Shown: positions 10,813 to 22,569, counted from the stretch's first letter. The stretch is 64,000 nt of DNA from Glossina fuscipes (GCF_014805625.2 NW_023998414.1:24666072-24730071), one strand, 5' to 3'. Program-made: numbers and translations. The notes: generated by a model not told the origin, from the sequence alone.

Positions 10813-13005
10813 TTAGCAACCGTTGACGATACTATCAACCGCCGAAATAGTTTCTTCTCTGGCGATCGGTGGAGTAATTTCTAATATATTTGAAGCATTA
10901 GCGGGTAAAAATGAGGTATAAGTTGAATTCTGTATGAGCTCAACAATAACACGTTTTGCCTCTTCTTCTTTCTGATTAACAAAATTCTGTTCTTGGAGAA
11001 TATAATTTGTCATAGGCTTGTGTACGTCTGGTGAATTAATTGGTGTTATATTTTCTTCTACAATTTGATTTTCGCCTCTAACATTTTGCTTTTCATCGTA
11101 AGCTGTGTGCAACTGTTTTCGATGTTTTGTTGAATTTGTGGCTAAGTCTCTTTTAGTCTTTTGTGGTGGCCGTGGTGATTTATGCATGATTTTAAAATGA
11201 TGACTGAGACCTGAACTAAAATTAAACACTTTTCCGCACACCGAGCAGCTAAGTAAGCGTTTGGGTCTGGGTGTATGAATTTTCATATGTTGCGTTATGC
11301 GTAAAGTAATCTTACCGCATACGACACAAGTGTGTGGTACTTGTTCTTTGTGATTTCGCATATGCTCCGCAAGAAAGTACTGAGTTGGGTATTTACGGCC
11401 ACAAATGTGACATTTAAACAACTTACCCGAAATGTGCGATATTACATGTTCGTCGTAAGTCAGACGGTTTGCAAAATTTTTCCCGCATTGCTTACAATTA
11501 AAGGGACGATCTAGGTGCACCTTACGCATATGTCGCTCAAGTAACGAAAGACTACTTAATTTACGATTGCATATTTTGCAAATGAAGCCCTCTGGATAAT
11601 GAACAGTTTCAACGTGTTCCTTTAACTGACTAATCTTATTGAAAAGCTGGTCGCAATCAGAACATTTATGCGCTAATTTAACAGCACTGTCCGATTCCAA
11701 GTAATGTATACGTTTATGTATAGTTAAACTAAACGAGCTTCGAAAACGTTTACCACATGCGGGGCAGACAGTGTTTTCGGTCTCAGAGCCAGCAGAAACT
11801 AAGCCCGAGTCGTCAGAACTTATGGAATTTTGTAAATTCTCTCTTAAAATTTTTGGATCAACGATATTGTCTACTTGCGAAGGTAACGTATTAGGAATTT
11901 TTGAACCTTCTGGTATCAAAGTTATAACCGTTTCACCTATAATCTTTCGAGTAATGTCTTTGCCTGACAATTTACTATTTTCAAGGTTATTATTATTGAA
12001 CTGGTTGGTAATAACATTTTCTTCTCCGTACTGAGAATTTTCATTAATAAGGACTTTTATAGCTTCGTTCGTCTCCTGTTCTATTAAAGCATTTTCAGAT
12101 GCAAATTCCTGATTGAGAGCCAAAGAATCTTGTGATCGCTTTTGTTCTTCGATCTTTATGCGTTCATAAAGCTCGGCAATACGATTTTTAACGGCAATAA
12201 CTTTAACAGTGGTCACCTTTTTGCGTTTTCCTTTAAAACGCAACAGCTCTTGCATTGTGGGCTAAAAAATATTGTAATTGATTTTCTTTCACAACTTAAC
12301 TTAAGCAGCTATAACGCTACTAACACTTACTTTTTTTTTTGGCTTTATTCGTTGTTGCGCTTTATCCTCCTGTATAACACATACCCGATCAAATCGTAGT
12401 TTCTCAACATTCATCTCCTTTAAAAAGCATTCCTCAAAGCTTTTACTTGCCGTTTCATTTTTCTCAACTTGAACTTCAGTCGATTTATTTGTTAAATTTT
12501 GATATTGACATATACTCGAATTGTTATCATCATCGTCCAAGTAAACGCATCCATTTGTAGGTTCACATATATCTTCTTCTTCTTCATCAGCCTTATAAGC
12601 TTCAGTCTCATCTAATTCTTCGATAATCATTTCATTATCATCGAGTTGTTCACATTCTTCTATTCTCATAACATCGATATTGCAATCGCTAATGTTGGTC
12701 TGCTCATCATAGACTTCTGGATGAACCTCCTCAATTTTTGGTAATGCTTTACCATTCTCTTCTTCTCCTCCTTGGTGTTCCTGAACTTCACGTATATGTC
12801 CACTTAAATGTTGACAAAAGTAATCTATATTATCGTAGGTTTCCTGACAAAATGTACAATAAAATTTTAATAAGCGCGTTATTTCGTTATAGAATACGTG
12901 ACCACATTGTGTATCCTCCTCCTCCAAAAGGCAAGGTAACTCCCCAGAATCACAATTATAATTAGAACACGAAAAGCTACATTCTTGCAAACTTGACGTA
13001 TCCAT
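10813..13005 (-). CDS. C2H2 zinc-finger protein with acidic N-terminal half (707 aa, two exons)
   Basis: Exon 1 is 13005-12331 and exon 2 is 12261-10813. The 69-bp intron has a consensus donor (AAA|GTAAGT) and TTTTTTAG acceptor, phase 0. Residues 34-70 carry the family module in diverged form (CGHVF, then YCTFC, then HLSGH). Residues about 70-215 are very acidic (runs such as DEEEED and DDDDN), resembling an activation or interaction region, and a Lys-rich stretch spans the exon junction. Exon 2 begins with a basic, helix-prone segment. Seven fingers follow from about 391 to 580; the sixth is compact with shortened spacing. The tail is hydrophilic. It is probably a nuclear transcription regulator; the target is unknown. 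It is divergent from alpha-PheRS, with 291 bp between start codons. Poly(A) signals lie at 10753-10744. Confidence 0.88.
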
Positions 13006-13296
13006 TTTTTAATATACAGTGTTTTCCTTAATTAAATAAACAAGCGTTTTCCCTGTTTTGAATGAGAAATAAAGAAAATAATTTGATCACAGTCTAATTT
13101 GTTGTTGTTTCCATAGAAGTTGTCAATTTAGAGAATGGCCACAGGGCTTAATGTTTATCAGTTTTAAATATGGCAACATTTTATAGATTAATCTTGGCAA
13201 CATTTTGTAAAAAGGTGTTGTGGCAAAATCTTTTTTATTAAGCAATATATTTCGTTGCTTTGCCGTGTGCGGATTTCCTAGTTTTTTATGTAGAAA
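13006..13296. promoter_or_regulatory. Divergent promoter, zinc-finger gene / alpha-PheRS
   Basis: These 291 bp separate two start codons on opposite strands, so both promoters must lie here or overlap the 5' UTRs. Visible words are TGGCCAC (13136-13142) and two 'ggcaacattttRtaRA' copies near 13171 and 13196. No TATA box stands out at a convincing distance. A shared, broadly active promoter is inferred from the housekeeping role of alpha-PheRS. Confidence 0.6.
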
Positions 13297-14787
13297 ATGC
13301 ATCCTGATCTCACCGAACGAATACTGCAACATTTGGAAACTGTTGATAAAATTGATACTTTGGATTTAGTTGAAGTATTCGGCGAAGAGCATCAAAAGAT
13401 TGTAGGTGCTTTGAAAAGCATAGAAGCACATGGTGATTTAGTTAGAACCGAAACAACTTCCCGCAAGAGGTTGGAGTTGACAGAAGAAGGTCAAGCAGTG
13501 GTAGCAAATGGCAGCCATGAAGCAGTAATCTATAATGCTGTTCCTGAGCATGGTATTGTACAAGCGGATTTAATGAAACTTACACCGGCCGCCAAAGTAG
13601 GTTTCAGCAAAGCTATGTCTCAAGGCTGGATCATGCTAGATAAGTCAGTTAATCCTCCTATAATAAAACGAAAAGTGGATAAAATTCAGGATTTAGTCAA
13701 AGAAAACCTCACCGCTATAGCTAATGGTAAAAATGACGTTCCCGCTAATCTGGTAACGGAATATAAAAAACGTAAATTGTTGCAAGAAATTACTATCAAA
13801 AGCTTTATACTATGCAAAGGCCCGGAATATGCCAAGACCTTAACCAAACTTGAGACTGATCTAACAATAGATATGATGGCAAATGCGTTATGGAAGGATT
13901 TAAAATTTAAGGCCTACAATTTCAATGCTTTGGGTGCGCCGCCTTCGTGTGGTCATTTGCATCCCTTGCTGAAAGTACGTAGCGAGTTTCGTCAGATTTT
14001 CCTTGAGATGGGTTTCTCCGAAATGCCTACTAATAATTTTGTGGAATCGTCTTTTTGGAATTTTGATGCCCTCTTTCAGCCACAACAGCATCCTGCACGA
14101 GATGCGCATGATACATTTTTTATAAATCATCCGAACAAAAGTTACAAATTTCCTCAGGATTATCTACAGCGAGTGAAACAAATTCATTCGAAAGGAGCTC
14201 ACGGTTCTCAAGGATACGGTTATAATTGGAAACTGGAAGAAGCTCAAAAAAATCTCTTACGTACTCATACCACGGCAGTTAGTGCACGAATGCTTTACAA
14301 ATTGGCCAATCAAGCAGAAGGATTTAAACCTGTGAAGTATTTCAGCATAGATAAGGTATTCCGCAATGAAACTTTGGATGCCACACATTTGGCTGAATTC
14401 CATCAAGTTGAAGGTGTTATAGCTGATGTCGGTCTAACTTTGGGCGATTTAATAGGCACTCTATATGAATTCTTTCGCAAATTGGGTATTACCCAATTAG
14501 AATTTAAGCCAGCTTATAATCCTTATACTGAACCTAGCATGGAAATATTTTGCTATCATCCTGGTCTGAATAAATGGATAGAAGTTGGCAATTCAGGAGT
14601 TTTTCGTCCGGAAATGCTGCTTCCAATGGGCTTGCCAGAAAACGTTAACGTTATCGCTTGGGGTTTATCTTTGGAACGTCCCACTATGATTAAATACAGC
14701 ATAAATAATATCAGAGACTTGGTGGGTCCCAAGGTAGATCTGAAAATGGTTGAAGATGGACCGATTTGTCGCTTGGAACGTGCTTAA
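13297..14787 (+). CDS. alpha-PheRS: Phenylalanyl-tRNA synthetase alpha subunit, cytosolic (496 aa)
   Basis: This catalytic subunit of the cytosolic (alpha-beta)2 PheRS charges tRNA-Phe with phenylalanine using ATP. The single uninterrupted exon has an ATG in the context AAAATGC; its length is usual for eukaryotic alpha subunits. Residues 1 to about 190 form winged-helix tRNA-binding modules. The class II catalytic core follows: motif 1 region [14 protein letters not shown] (about 222-235), the [15 protein letters not shown] block (260-274), motif 2 [16 protein letters not shown] (355-370) and motif 3 [10 protein letters not shown] (455-464). All signature residues expected for an active enzyme are visible and there is no frameshift. 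It is head-to-head with the zinc-finger gene at 10813 and 301 bp upstream of the unknown gene at 15089. Its partner, the beta subunit, is not in the window. Confidence 0.97.
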   Translation: MHPDLTERILQHLETVDKIDTLDLVEVFGEEHQKIVGALKSIEAHGDLVRTETTSRKRLELTEEGQAVVANGSHEAVIYNAVPEHGIVQADLMKLTPAAKVGFSKAMSQGWIMLDKSVNPPIIKRKVDKIQDLVKENLTAIANGKNDVPANLVTEYKKRKLLQEITIKSFILCKGPEYAKTLTKLETDLTIDMMANALWKDLKFKAYNFNALGAPPSCGHLHPLLKVRSEFRQIFLEMGFSEMPTNNFVESSFWNFDALFQPQQHPARDAHDTFFINHPNKSYKFPQDYLQRVKQIHSKGAHGSQGYGYNWKLEEAQKNLLRTHTTAVSARMLYKLANQAEGFKPVKYFSIDKVFRNETLDATHLAEFHQVEGVIADVGLTLGDLIGTLYEFFRKLGITQLEFKPAYNPYTEPSMEIFCYHPGLNKWIEVGNSGVFRPEMLLPMGLPENVNVIAWGLSLERPTMIKYSINNIRDLVGPKVDLKMVEDGPICRLERA

Positions 14788-15088
14788 AAAAAAAACAGAT
14801 TTTCATATTTACGTGTTTTTGAGTCGGAATGCAACACAGTGTATGCTCCGACATTATAGTGAATGATCTCGAAAAAAAAGAAGAAGAAACAAAGAAGATT
14901 TTTTAATACGTCACTAATTTTTCATAAAAGCATTTTTCTTTATTTTTTAAATTTAGTTTAAAAATAGTAAAACAAATTGGAAAAACGTATTCGAGACTTG
15001 TAAGATAATTTCTAAAAATTGTGCTAAGATAACAATTGGGGCTATTGGAGTGTATTAAGAAACGTTTCTTAGACGCAGCTGCTAATCC

Positions 15089-16021
15089 ATGAATCACACA
15101 TCAACTGCTTTGAATAATTCGAAAAATCAATTGCTAATAAACGCAATTAAACCCAATCAAAATGTAAAGAGCGGCATATCCTGTTCACCAAGTACATTCA
15201 CAATACCAACGTTAAAAGTTGGCGCTGATTTGTCTACTTTCGACGTCCTAAATGTTCAAAAGCAAACAGATCAGCAAGGTGTTAGCGGTGGTACAGTTTC
15301 TAATGAATCTACAACGAAATTAAATCAGTTTTTATTAAGCCAACTAAAAGAGAAGCAAGCGGCCAATGATGAGAATTCAACGGAAAACTGTAATGGCATT
15401 TTATTGCCCAAATTGCAGTTAAGCGGTGTTATTACAAATACGGATAGAACTTACCCACCAGCAAAAGCGAAATTTGACATACCTTTAATTAAAACCAACG
15501 TAACAACCCAGACTTCCAATACTAGTGTTGGCAATTTGTCCTCTGAGTTTAATAAACTAGATTTCAACGGATCTCTTACCGTTAAACCGTCAACACAAAA
15601 CATTGATCTTACTACTGCGTTAGCGACCGCAACTTGTAAAGAACAATTTAAACGTTCTTGCAAGGCAATTAATGCAACGTCGAAAACTCAATTAGATAAT
15701 GATGTTGTTTTCGATATTCCTTTTATTGAATGCGATCGTCAAGATACATTTTCTAAAAAATTTTCACTGGATGATGTAACAAACGAACATTGTCAAACCG
15801 ACGTTTCCCAAGTAATTTTAAAATATAACATTGCCCAACCATCTCCTTTGGGTCGCCTGTTAACCCAACGACATCGCATCAAATCTATAACCGCAACGAC
15901 ATTGATGAATTCGTCTTCATCGACTAATAAAAAAGTAAAGCATAAGATTGTACCTTTTCAATTTGATACCAAATCACCAGATGATTTAGTTTTGGCCGCC
16001 TTGAAACGTCCGTTCAAATGA
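15089..16021 (+). CDS. Uncharacterised 310-aa protein with a Ski7/Hbs1-like C-terminal motif
   Basis: Single-exon frame starting at the first ATG after an in-frame TAA (15083-15085), so the start is well defined unless an upstream exon exists. The protein is Asn/Thr/Ser-rich, without membrane segments or signal peptide, and mostly disordered-looking. Short hydrophobic blocks of one pattern recur: FTIPTLK, LLPKLQL, FDIPLIK, FDIPFIE. Near the C-terminus, SPLGRLLTQRH is followed by a terminal FQFDTKSPDDLVLAAL block. I recall an F-x-F-D-x-x-SPDD-x-V motif in the N-terminal region of Hbs1 and its Ski7-like splice isoforms, which link the exosome to the Ski complex. On that basis it could be a stand-alone Ski7-like adaptor in cytoplasmic mRNA decay. 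This is inference from one motif; no GTPase domain is present. Overlapping AATAAA signals lie at 16165-16175. Confidence 0.7.
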   Translation: MNHTSTALNNSKNQLLINAIKPNQNVKSGISCSPSTFTIPTLKVGADLSTFDVLNVQKQTDQQGVSGGTVSNESTTKLNQFLLSQLKEKQAANDENSTENCNGILLPKLQLSGVITNTDRTYPPAKAKFDIPLIKTNVTTQTSNTSVGNLSSEFNKLDFNGSLTVKPSTQNIDLTTALATATCKEQFKRSCKAINATSKTQLDNDVVFDIPFIECDRQDTFSKKFSLDDVTNEHCQTDVSQVILKYNIAQPSPLGRLLTQRHRIKSITATTLMNSSSSTNKKVKHKIVPFQFDTKSPDDLVLAALKRPFK

Positions 16022-17670
16022 CAATTTAATTTGTATATTTATGTATATTGATCTGACAAGGAATTTTAAATTGTTAGCAACTACTCAACACATCCTTTCT
16101 TAGATCAAAACAAATTATTAAAAATTTGCTTTTAATTTTAAAAAAAAAGGTGCGTTTTTGTACAAATAAAATAAAAACTTTTTTATTCATGTTTTCAAGA
16201 AATCACAAGTTAATATCAAAAGTTTCTTGTTTATGTACATTCATTCATTCTATCTGACAAAAATTTATGCATAGATTTAATTAATAACTGTAGTTAGGAG
16301 ATATGGTTTCAAATTATCTGTTACCAGTTTCGGGGCAAGGCTAAAAGATCATCCAAAGATCTTGCATAGAGTTCTCCGCAATCAAAGAAACAATGACATA
16401 ATGACGAATCCCAATCTAAAGAATTAAGTTTAAATTAAATTTTTCTTTACACGGTCCATATGCCAATATCGCCGTCTGCAATGTAGCAAGATTCCATCTC
16501 TTTCTTACGGAAAAGAGGTTTTTATTATATTATTCTCTACAGAAAATTATAAACCTATTTTCGATAAGCAATAATAAATAAGTGTCTCAAACTTTAAATG
16601 GCTTCATTTTTCCTTAAAAAAAAAAGCAGAGTCGTTTTTAGCTTTTTCATTTGTATGACTTATAGTCAATGTTAATTAATAGGGAAAGCCCCATGAAAAA
16701 GGATATAAACGTTTCTCATTAAACGCTTCGTGTATGTTTTTTGCGCGCGGATTTTTCAATTGATGGGTTTACTTATTAAATAATCAAAAGAAAGATCAGA
16801 AAGAGTGATATTAAGATGCTACTCAGGTATCCTGTACGTGCGGACACGATAGTGGTTAGAGAGGAGTTCACAAGGAGTTTAAGCGTTCAACTTAAAAATA
16901 GCATCAGGTAACGTGGGGACGACCTGCTGGTAGATTGTTCCAAAGAGAGAGAGAGAGGAGCAGACAGTAGAGTTAAACAACAACGAGTCGAAACAGCTGT
17001 ACGAAGACGTGACACAGACAGACAGAAATATGTTCAAAATACTCATGATGGATATGTACAAAAGATCCCGTCAAGCTGAAAGTTGCTACTTTAAAATTTT
17101 AACAACTATCCACTAGTCATTTGCTATGGCATGACTCCCGTTTTATGCAGGTATAGTATCTAAGCCTGCGAAATATTACTGCAGTAGTAAGCAAAATTCC
17201 ACTGCTAAATAAAATTACCAAAGGTTTAACATTAGCAAAAGCCGTCGGCAAAACAACGACCCAAATTATCTAACCGACCAAATTATCTATCTGTAGTTTG
17301 GCTGTTGTCAAGTATTTTTGCTCCGCTTTAAAAAGCCAACGGCCTCATCTACATCTTGCGAACACATCTTATGTCCAAAGAACATGGTTTTGTGTCCTCG
17401 TGGCCAACACATCCGGAATGTAATCAACTGAGGCTAGCAGTAACGCGTTCCAGACCAAATAAGAATTACAAAAAAGCAAGTGATTTAACAAGGAAATAAA
17501 CATTGTATGGTGTTGCCATGTGATGAAAACCAGGAAATTATTCTACGCTCATGATTGAAAGAAGAAGATCATTTTTAAGTCCGGAAATGATGAGAAAAAG
17601 TTGAAACGATTTCTGATACTTTTATATTTTTGAGATTTGAAAATGACGTATTCAATACAGGACGACTATA
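16022..17670. other. Intergenic region, nothing recognised
   Basis: The 3' flank of the preceding gene, then about 1.5 kb without a supported gene. There is a short GA run near 16947-16958. The longest frame (16879-17061, minus) is short and resembles nothing. Confidence 0.45.
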
Positions 17671-17993
17671 ATGAGTGCTTCAGACAATTCGGAAGTAAAA
17701 TTTAGCGCCGAAAGTTGTTTTAATGTTAAACTTTTGTAATCGGGATGTATTCTAGTAAATTCCACAGGAAGGAAGCTCTACAAACTATTCTACATTATCT
17801 ATTGGGCGACTCACACATTGACCAGCAGACTCAATCCGGGATAGCCACCGAGTTACTTCGTCTTTATAACAGTAGTGAACTCAGGTCTGACCACTCTTCC
17901 CCGAATAATGCAAAGCAAGATACTTTCTGTTTGCTTTGTAGCGCAATGTACGATTTAAATTCGTTGACTGATGATTTTATCGCAATATATATG
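17671..17993 (+). CDS. Candidate small coding region or 5' exons of an unresolved gene
   Basis: An ATG at 17671 opens 22 codons ending at TAA (17734-17736). An open frame also runs through 17745-18023. If 17736-17767 (GTAATC...CCACAG) were removed, the two join in frame and give LLKEALQTILHYLLGD, a helix-like stretch, then a Ser/Asn-rich part and FCLLCSAMYDL, which faintly recalls the cysteine part of the family module without the histidines. The frame could exit at ATG|GTATGC (17993/17994). A 32-nt intron would be unusually short for a fly, so this may instead be a gene broken by a small insertion or a chance frame. No product is recognised. It lies 455 bp upstream of the zinc-finger gene at 18448, same strand. 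Confidence 0.25.
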
Positions 17994-18447
17994 GTATGCA
18001 AGTTATATGTTCTAATTGCTTAATGCGTAGCGCAATATGTACTTGTGTTTAATTCTTTAATATCGTGATAAGATATTTGTATATAAATCCTATTCTAGTC
18101 CTAGATGTGAAATGGAAGCTTGATAGAAGAAAGACATTTCTTTTATTTTCAACTAACTAATTTTTAAAACTAATTGTGTTTTATCTCGAATTGTCGTTAC
18201 ATTTGCTATAACAAAAACATTTACTATCGAAAAATTTTCATCTCTATATTTTCTCGCACTGTGTGTCCTATGAATATTAAGAAAGAAAAAACAATATTAA
18301 GTTTCCAAGCAGAATGAACATTTATTGAATACTAGAAAGAAATAAAAAATTTCTTGTAAAATGTAATTCAAGAAAAAAACCATGAAATATCGTTAACAAT
18401 TGGAGATGATAGCTGCGAGAACGCCCTAAACGCCTAAACTATTAAAT

Positions 18448-20171
18448 ATGATGAAGAAATCAGAGGTGTCCTCGACCCGGAAATCGGACGCCTCATTTTC
18501 TTGTGATAATGCTTCGTCGAATTTGTTGTGTGGGGAGATATTCGTTACGCGTAGTGCCCGAAAATGGACGTTTATTTGTACGTTCTGCAATAAAGGTACC
18601 CGCGATATAGGCGAATTCGTCTGCCATATAAAATTGAAACATTTAACATATCCTTATGATGAGGATTATGATTCAGCTGATATAGAAGAATCAACACTGA
18701 CGACGGATGGAGCATCAAATGAAGGCCAGGAAAAAAGTCAGGAAAGTGATGTAAGAAATGCTTCCATTAAAAATAACTTTAAGAAGTTAAACGATTTCTT
18801 CAGGTTAATTATTTTTTAAACTAAAAGTTTCCTACTTTCATTAATATTGAGAAGCTAAAAAATTTTCCTATGAAACTCGAGAAAAAAATGAAAATTTTGC
18901 ATGCCCTAAAGTGAATTTTTGTTGTTTTCCATTTGTAGTATTTTGATTACGGCAATTATTTGGATGTTAGCGTACACACCGAAATCGGCGATATATCTTA
19001 TGGCAAGAATAAATTAACAAAAAGTCGTACATTATCAGAGCGTATCTTTGTAAATAAGGAACAACAGGAGGAAAGTAACTTTTTGCCCAAGTCTTTAAAT
19101 GAAAATGCCGGCGATGACGTTACTAATGCTGATAACAAGAACGATGACATAAATTTGCAAAAACATAAGGACAACAAATTAAGAAGCAATTACGTTGCGA
19201 AGGAAGGAACACTTGAGAACGCAGTGGAACGTGAATTTAAAATAGAAATAGACGAAAGGAACGTAGTTAACGATAATGGAGTTGACATTGAAATGACTGA
19301 AGAAAATAGTGAGTTACAGACTGCCTCCACTGCTACTTCATTGCCTAGCAAAGCCCATGCTAACACTCCAAGTAAAGATGGAAGCGGTGTATTCTTGAAG
19401 CGTAATCGTAAACAAATACGCGGACCAGCTTACTGTCAGCTATGTAATAAAACCTTTCAATATTATTGCCTTTATAGGAATCATATGATAAAACATTCCA
19501 ATTATACACCATATATGTGCCAATTATGTAAGAAACGCTTTAAATCTAAGCAGGCCATACGCTACCATATGAATACACATTCGCGTGAAAAGAAGGAGTA
19601 CCAATGCCCGTTATCCGTTAGTTATAGCGGCTTTCCCTGCAAAGTTTGCGGAGAAATAATAAATAGTAATGAAGCGAAAGAAATGCATTGGAGAAGACAT
19701 ACAGAGGAGCGACCATTCGGTTGCAATGTTTGCACGAAACGTTTTCGTTTACGTCATCATTTGATACATCATTTAAAGTTGCATAGTTTATACCGTTGTG
19801 AATTTTGTAAAGAAGAGTTTTCAACATCACAACCTTCACAACGTCCATACACATGCCCACAATGTGAAAAATCGACCGAATTGCATGAAAAGGTTAGAAA
19901 AAGAAAAGCAATGTTTAATAAACCGGTTGAAATAAAAAATCCTTTAAAATTATATAAAAGTACGATGGCGCCGCAACCACGATCAACTGAATATGTGCAT
20001 TTGGATGAAACGGTAACAGACGATGAAGAACGTTCCGAAACGAATGATTTGCTAGCAGCAAATAACAATAGAAGGAAAAAACGAGCAGCTTGTAAGTACT
20101 GCTCGCGCAGTTATACGCATCCCAGTACACTTAACCATCATGTACGTCAAAAGCATCCTGATATGTTGTAA
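18448..20171 (+). CDS. C2H2 zinc-finger protein with family N-terminal module (511 aa, two exons)
   Basis: Exon 1 is 18448-18750 (ATGATG start; GAT|GTAAGA donor) and exon 2 is 18939-20171 (CATTTGTAG acceptor), phase 0, with a 188-bp intron. A donor at 18803 (CAG|GTTAAT) was considered, but its phase does not fit. The longest exon 2 frame without splicing starts at a TTG, so it is not a separate gene. Residues 28-66 hold the module (CGEIF, ICTFC, HIKLKH). A long acidic/polar region follows, then two fingers (about 267-315), a GEI-containing finger and a good finger (335-383). A degenerate segment has two CX2C pairs but no proper histidine pair (388-415). One C-terminal finger (about 486-508) ends seven residues before the stop. 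It is probably a nuclear regulator and is the only family member on the plus strand. An R1 repeat begins 21 bp after the stop. Confidence 0.87.
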
Positions 20172-20192
20172 GGAAATTGAATTTATAATCAT

Positions 20193-20880
20193 ACAAGTAA
20201 GAAAGCTATGTTCGGTGGGGGCCAAATCTCACATACCCACCACTATGCTTTTCGTATTCTACTATCCAAGTTCTTTTATTTGATACCCATATCCCTGGTA
20301 TTATTTAAAAAAACCGTGTCCACCATATTGGTTTTAGAATTAATCCATTTTTAGGCAGATAACATATCTCCATTTGAGGAATGTGCAAAATAGCTTATTG
20401 GTTATTTCCCTTATCGTAAATAAACAAGAAATCTGAAAAGATTGGGAAAAAAAATTAAATTTAATCATTGTAACTTTATGTGGGCATAGCCGATTTTTTC
20501 CATTTTTGCACGAAAAGAGTAGAGTGTTTCGTAAAGTAAATGTGGAAAATTTCAGCCTTCTAACTTCAACTATTTCCGAGTAACGAGCAAAAACCTCCAC
20601 GTTTTTGTTAAAAAAACTTGAGTGACGTTCAGCTTACGTTCCACTACAGGCTTCTGCTCTAAACAATTTGATCCATTTTCAATGCCAACCTTTGCGCAAA
20701 AACTTTCAATCTTTCTATGAAGTTTGAAGTCGAAATCTTAATTTTTGCGACCAGGATAGTGCCAACAACAAGCATCGCACAGACGGACAGACGTGGTTTA
20801 ATCAATTCAAGGGTCTCTGGAATCAATTATAGCATCTCTAAAACTTCCTTTTGGGTGTTGCAAACATAACAAATGCCATC
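20193..20880 (+). repeat. Dispersed repeat R1, copy 1
   Basis: It begins ACAAGTAAGAAAGCTATGTT, followed by 'ctttta-tttgatacccatat', 'aaccatttttaggcagata'-like text, 'gtgggcatagccgatt', 'gataGTGCCAACAACAA', 'gacggacagacgtgg' and 'ttttgggtgttgca'. The same order is seen at 35421-36147 and, inverted, at 55352-56085. This copy loses the far end that reads 'cagtggtggRtataaaaa'. It has no coding capacity. The 3' UTR of the gene ending at 20171 must enter it, and the AATAAA near 20421 inside the repeat is the first plausible plus-strand poly(A) signal I see there. Confidence 0.8.
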
Positions 20881-22569
20881 TGTTACTCTATTAGTCAAAA
20901 GATCTATGCTGGCTTGCAGGTAACTAAGAAAAGGCGACATTCTACTTATACACCAGTTAATAGAATAAATAGATTTAAGCCTAATTTCATAGAGGGGAAT
21001 GTATAAATTCGTCCCGATAATTGAGCTTGTTTATCATCTCTGTTCTTTTGGCAGAATTTATGTTCAATCTCTATAGACACCAAAAAAAAAAAAAAACGCC
21101 GTAGAACTAGCCTAAGACTCTCGCGTTTTATTATCGTCGACAGCGAGTACCAAGTTGAAATTCGAATGGAATTTCATAAACCACTTTTGCGACATTCATT
21201 CTGCATTCGTAATATATTTCTATATATTAGGTGCTTGCAAAAATTTTGAACATTTTTTCACTGGGAATAGGCATTTATTGTGAAACATTCGTCCAACATA
21301 TATGAATGAAAATATTTTCCATCATTTTGTACAATATTTTCTTATATGTCCGTTAAACAGAGCGATATCATGTCGAAAGAACTTAACTGCTGAATAACTC
21401 AATAATAATAGTATTAAATGGAAAACCGTTATTACAGATCGATGCAGGCGAAAAGGCCATGGTACTTTCCGTTCCTTTATCATTTTTACCTGTAGTAATC
21501 GCTGATCAGAATTTTTGCAATCACCTTTGTAAGTATGCAATGCCTTTACGAATGAAATGAAATCATATGAGAAGAATATTGATTATGATTTTCGGAAAAT
21601 TGCCGCGATGACGTGGGCTATCAAAATGAACCCGCTCTGATTTTAATATTGAAATATTTATTATATTAATTTATTTTGTGATAGATATTGTTTACCATTG
21701 TTTACGACTGCAGTTTATTTATCGTTGATTTTCTTCGTTTTTTTTTTTTTTTCAAATCTTATTACCTATGTTAACTAAGATATTTTATATTACATATATT
21801 TAATTATGAATTTCAATAAATACAACAAAACAATGTAATAACAACTTTAACTTTAATTGGAGGATCTGAAAAGCATTCTACATTTAGTAAATTGTTTCTT
21901 AACAAAAGTTGATATAAGATAAGATATAAAAATTAAAAAAAAAAAAAATTACAAATTTATTTTCATAAAATAATGTACGAAAAATCGCTAAAATCAATCA
22001 GTCTAATTCAAGAGTTAATGGAATCGTTCTTCAGCCCCGATTATAATCGAAGAAGACCCCCATATATACATGAATAAAGCGGAATATTGTAAATTGGAAA
22101 ATATTGGTAAAATGTATAAAAATGGTTTCATATATACATATATATAGGCCGTACGATGCAAGATGAATGTCAAGCTTTCTCTTACAATCAAACATAGTAC
22201 ACATTCCCTATAATAGGGAATGCAAAAAGCCCATCGGAAGTCGTATAGAATGTCTAGCTTGTTTTTAAATTTTTTTTTTTTTTTTTTTTTACATATTAAA
22301 CTAATAATAATAAATTAAGAAAGTCTTTATCGCTTAGATGTGGATAGTGATCGATCGGAATAATTTTTTACCATTCTACTAGGTGGAGCCATAAATAACT
22401 TCCGATGCAGATAGGTAGAATCTGTTGTTCGTATTTACCCACTAGTAATTCACCGAAACAGTCACAGTTTTTGTTTTTACTATATAGCTGAGGATTCAGT
22501 GAGCCTTCGATCAACTGTTTTATGTGGTGTATGTTACAATCAACTCTGAAACAGAGTCAAAAAAAAGCA

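Noticed and set aside
18751..18819. Alternative exon 1 end at CAG|GTTAAT (18803) in the gene at 18448
   Set aside because: It leaves phase 2, which does not fit the phase 0 acceptor at 18938; GAT|GTAAGA fits and is a stronger donor.
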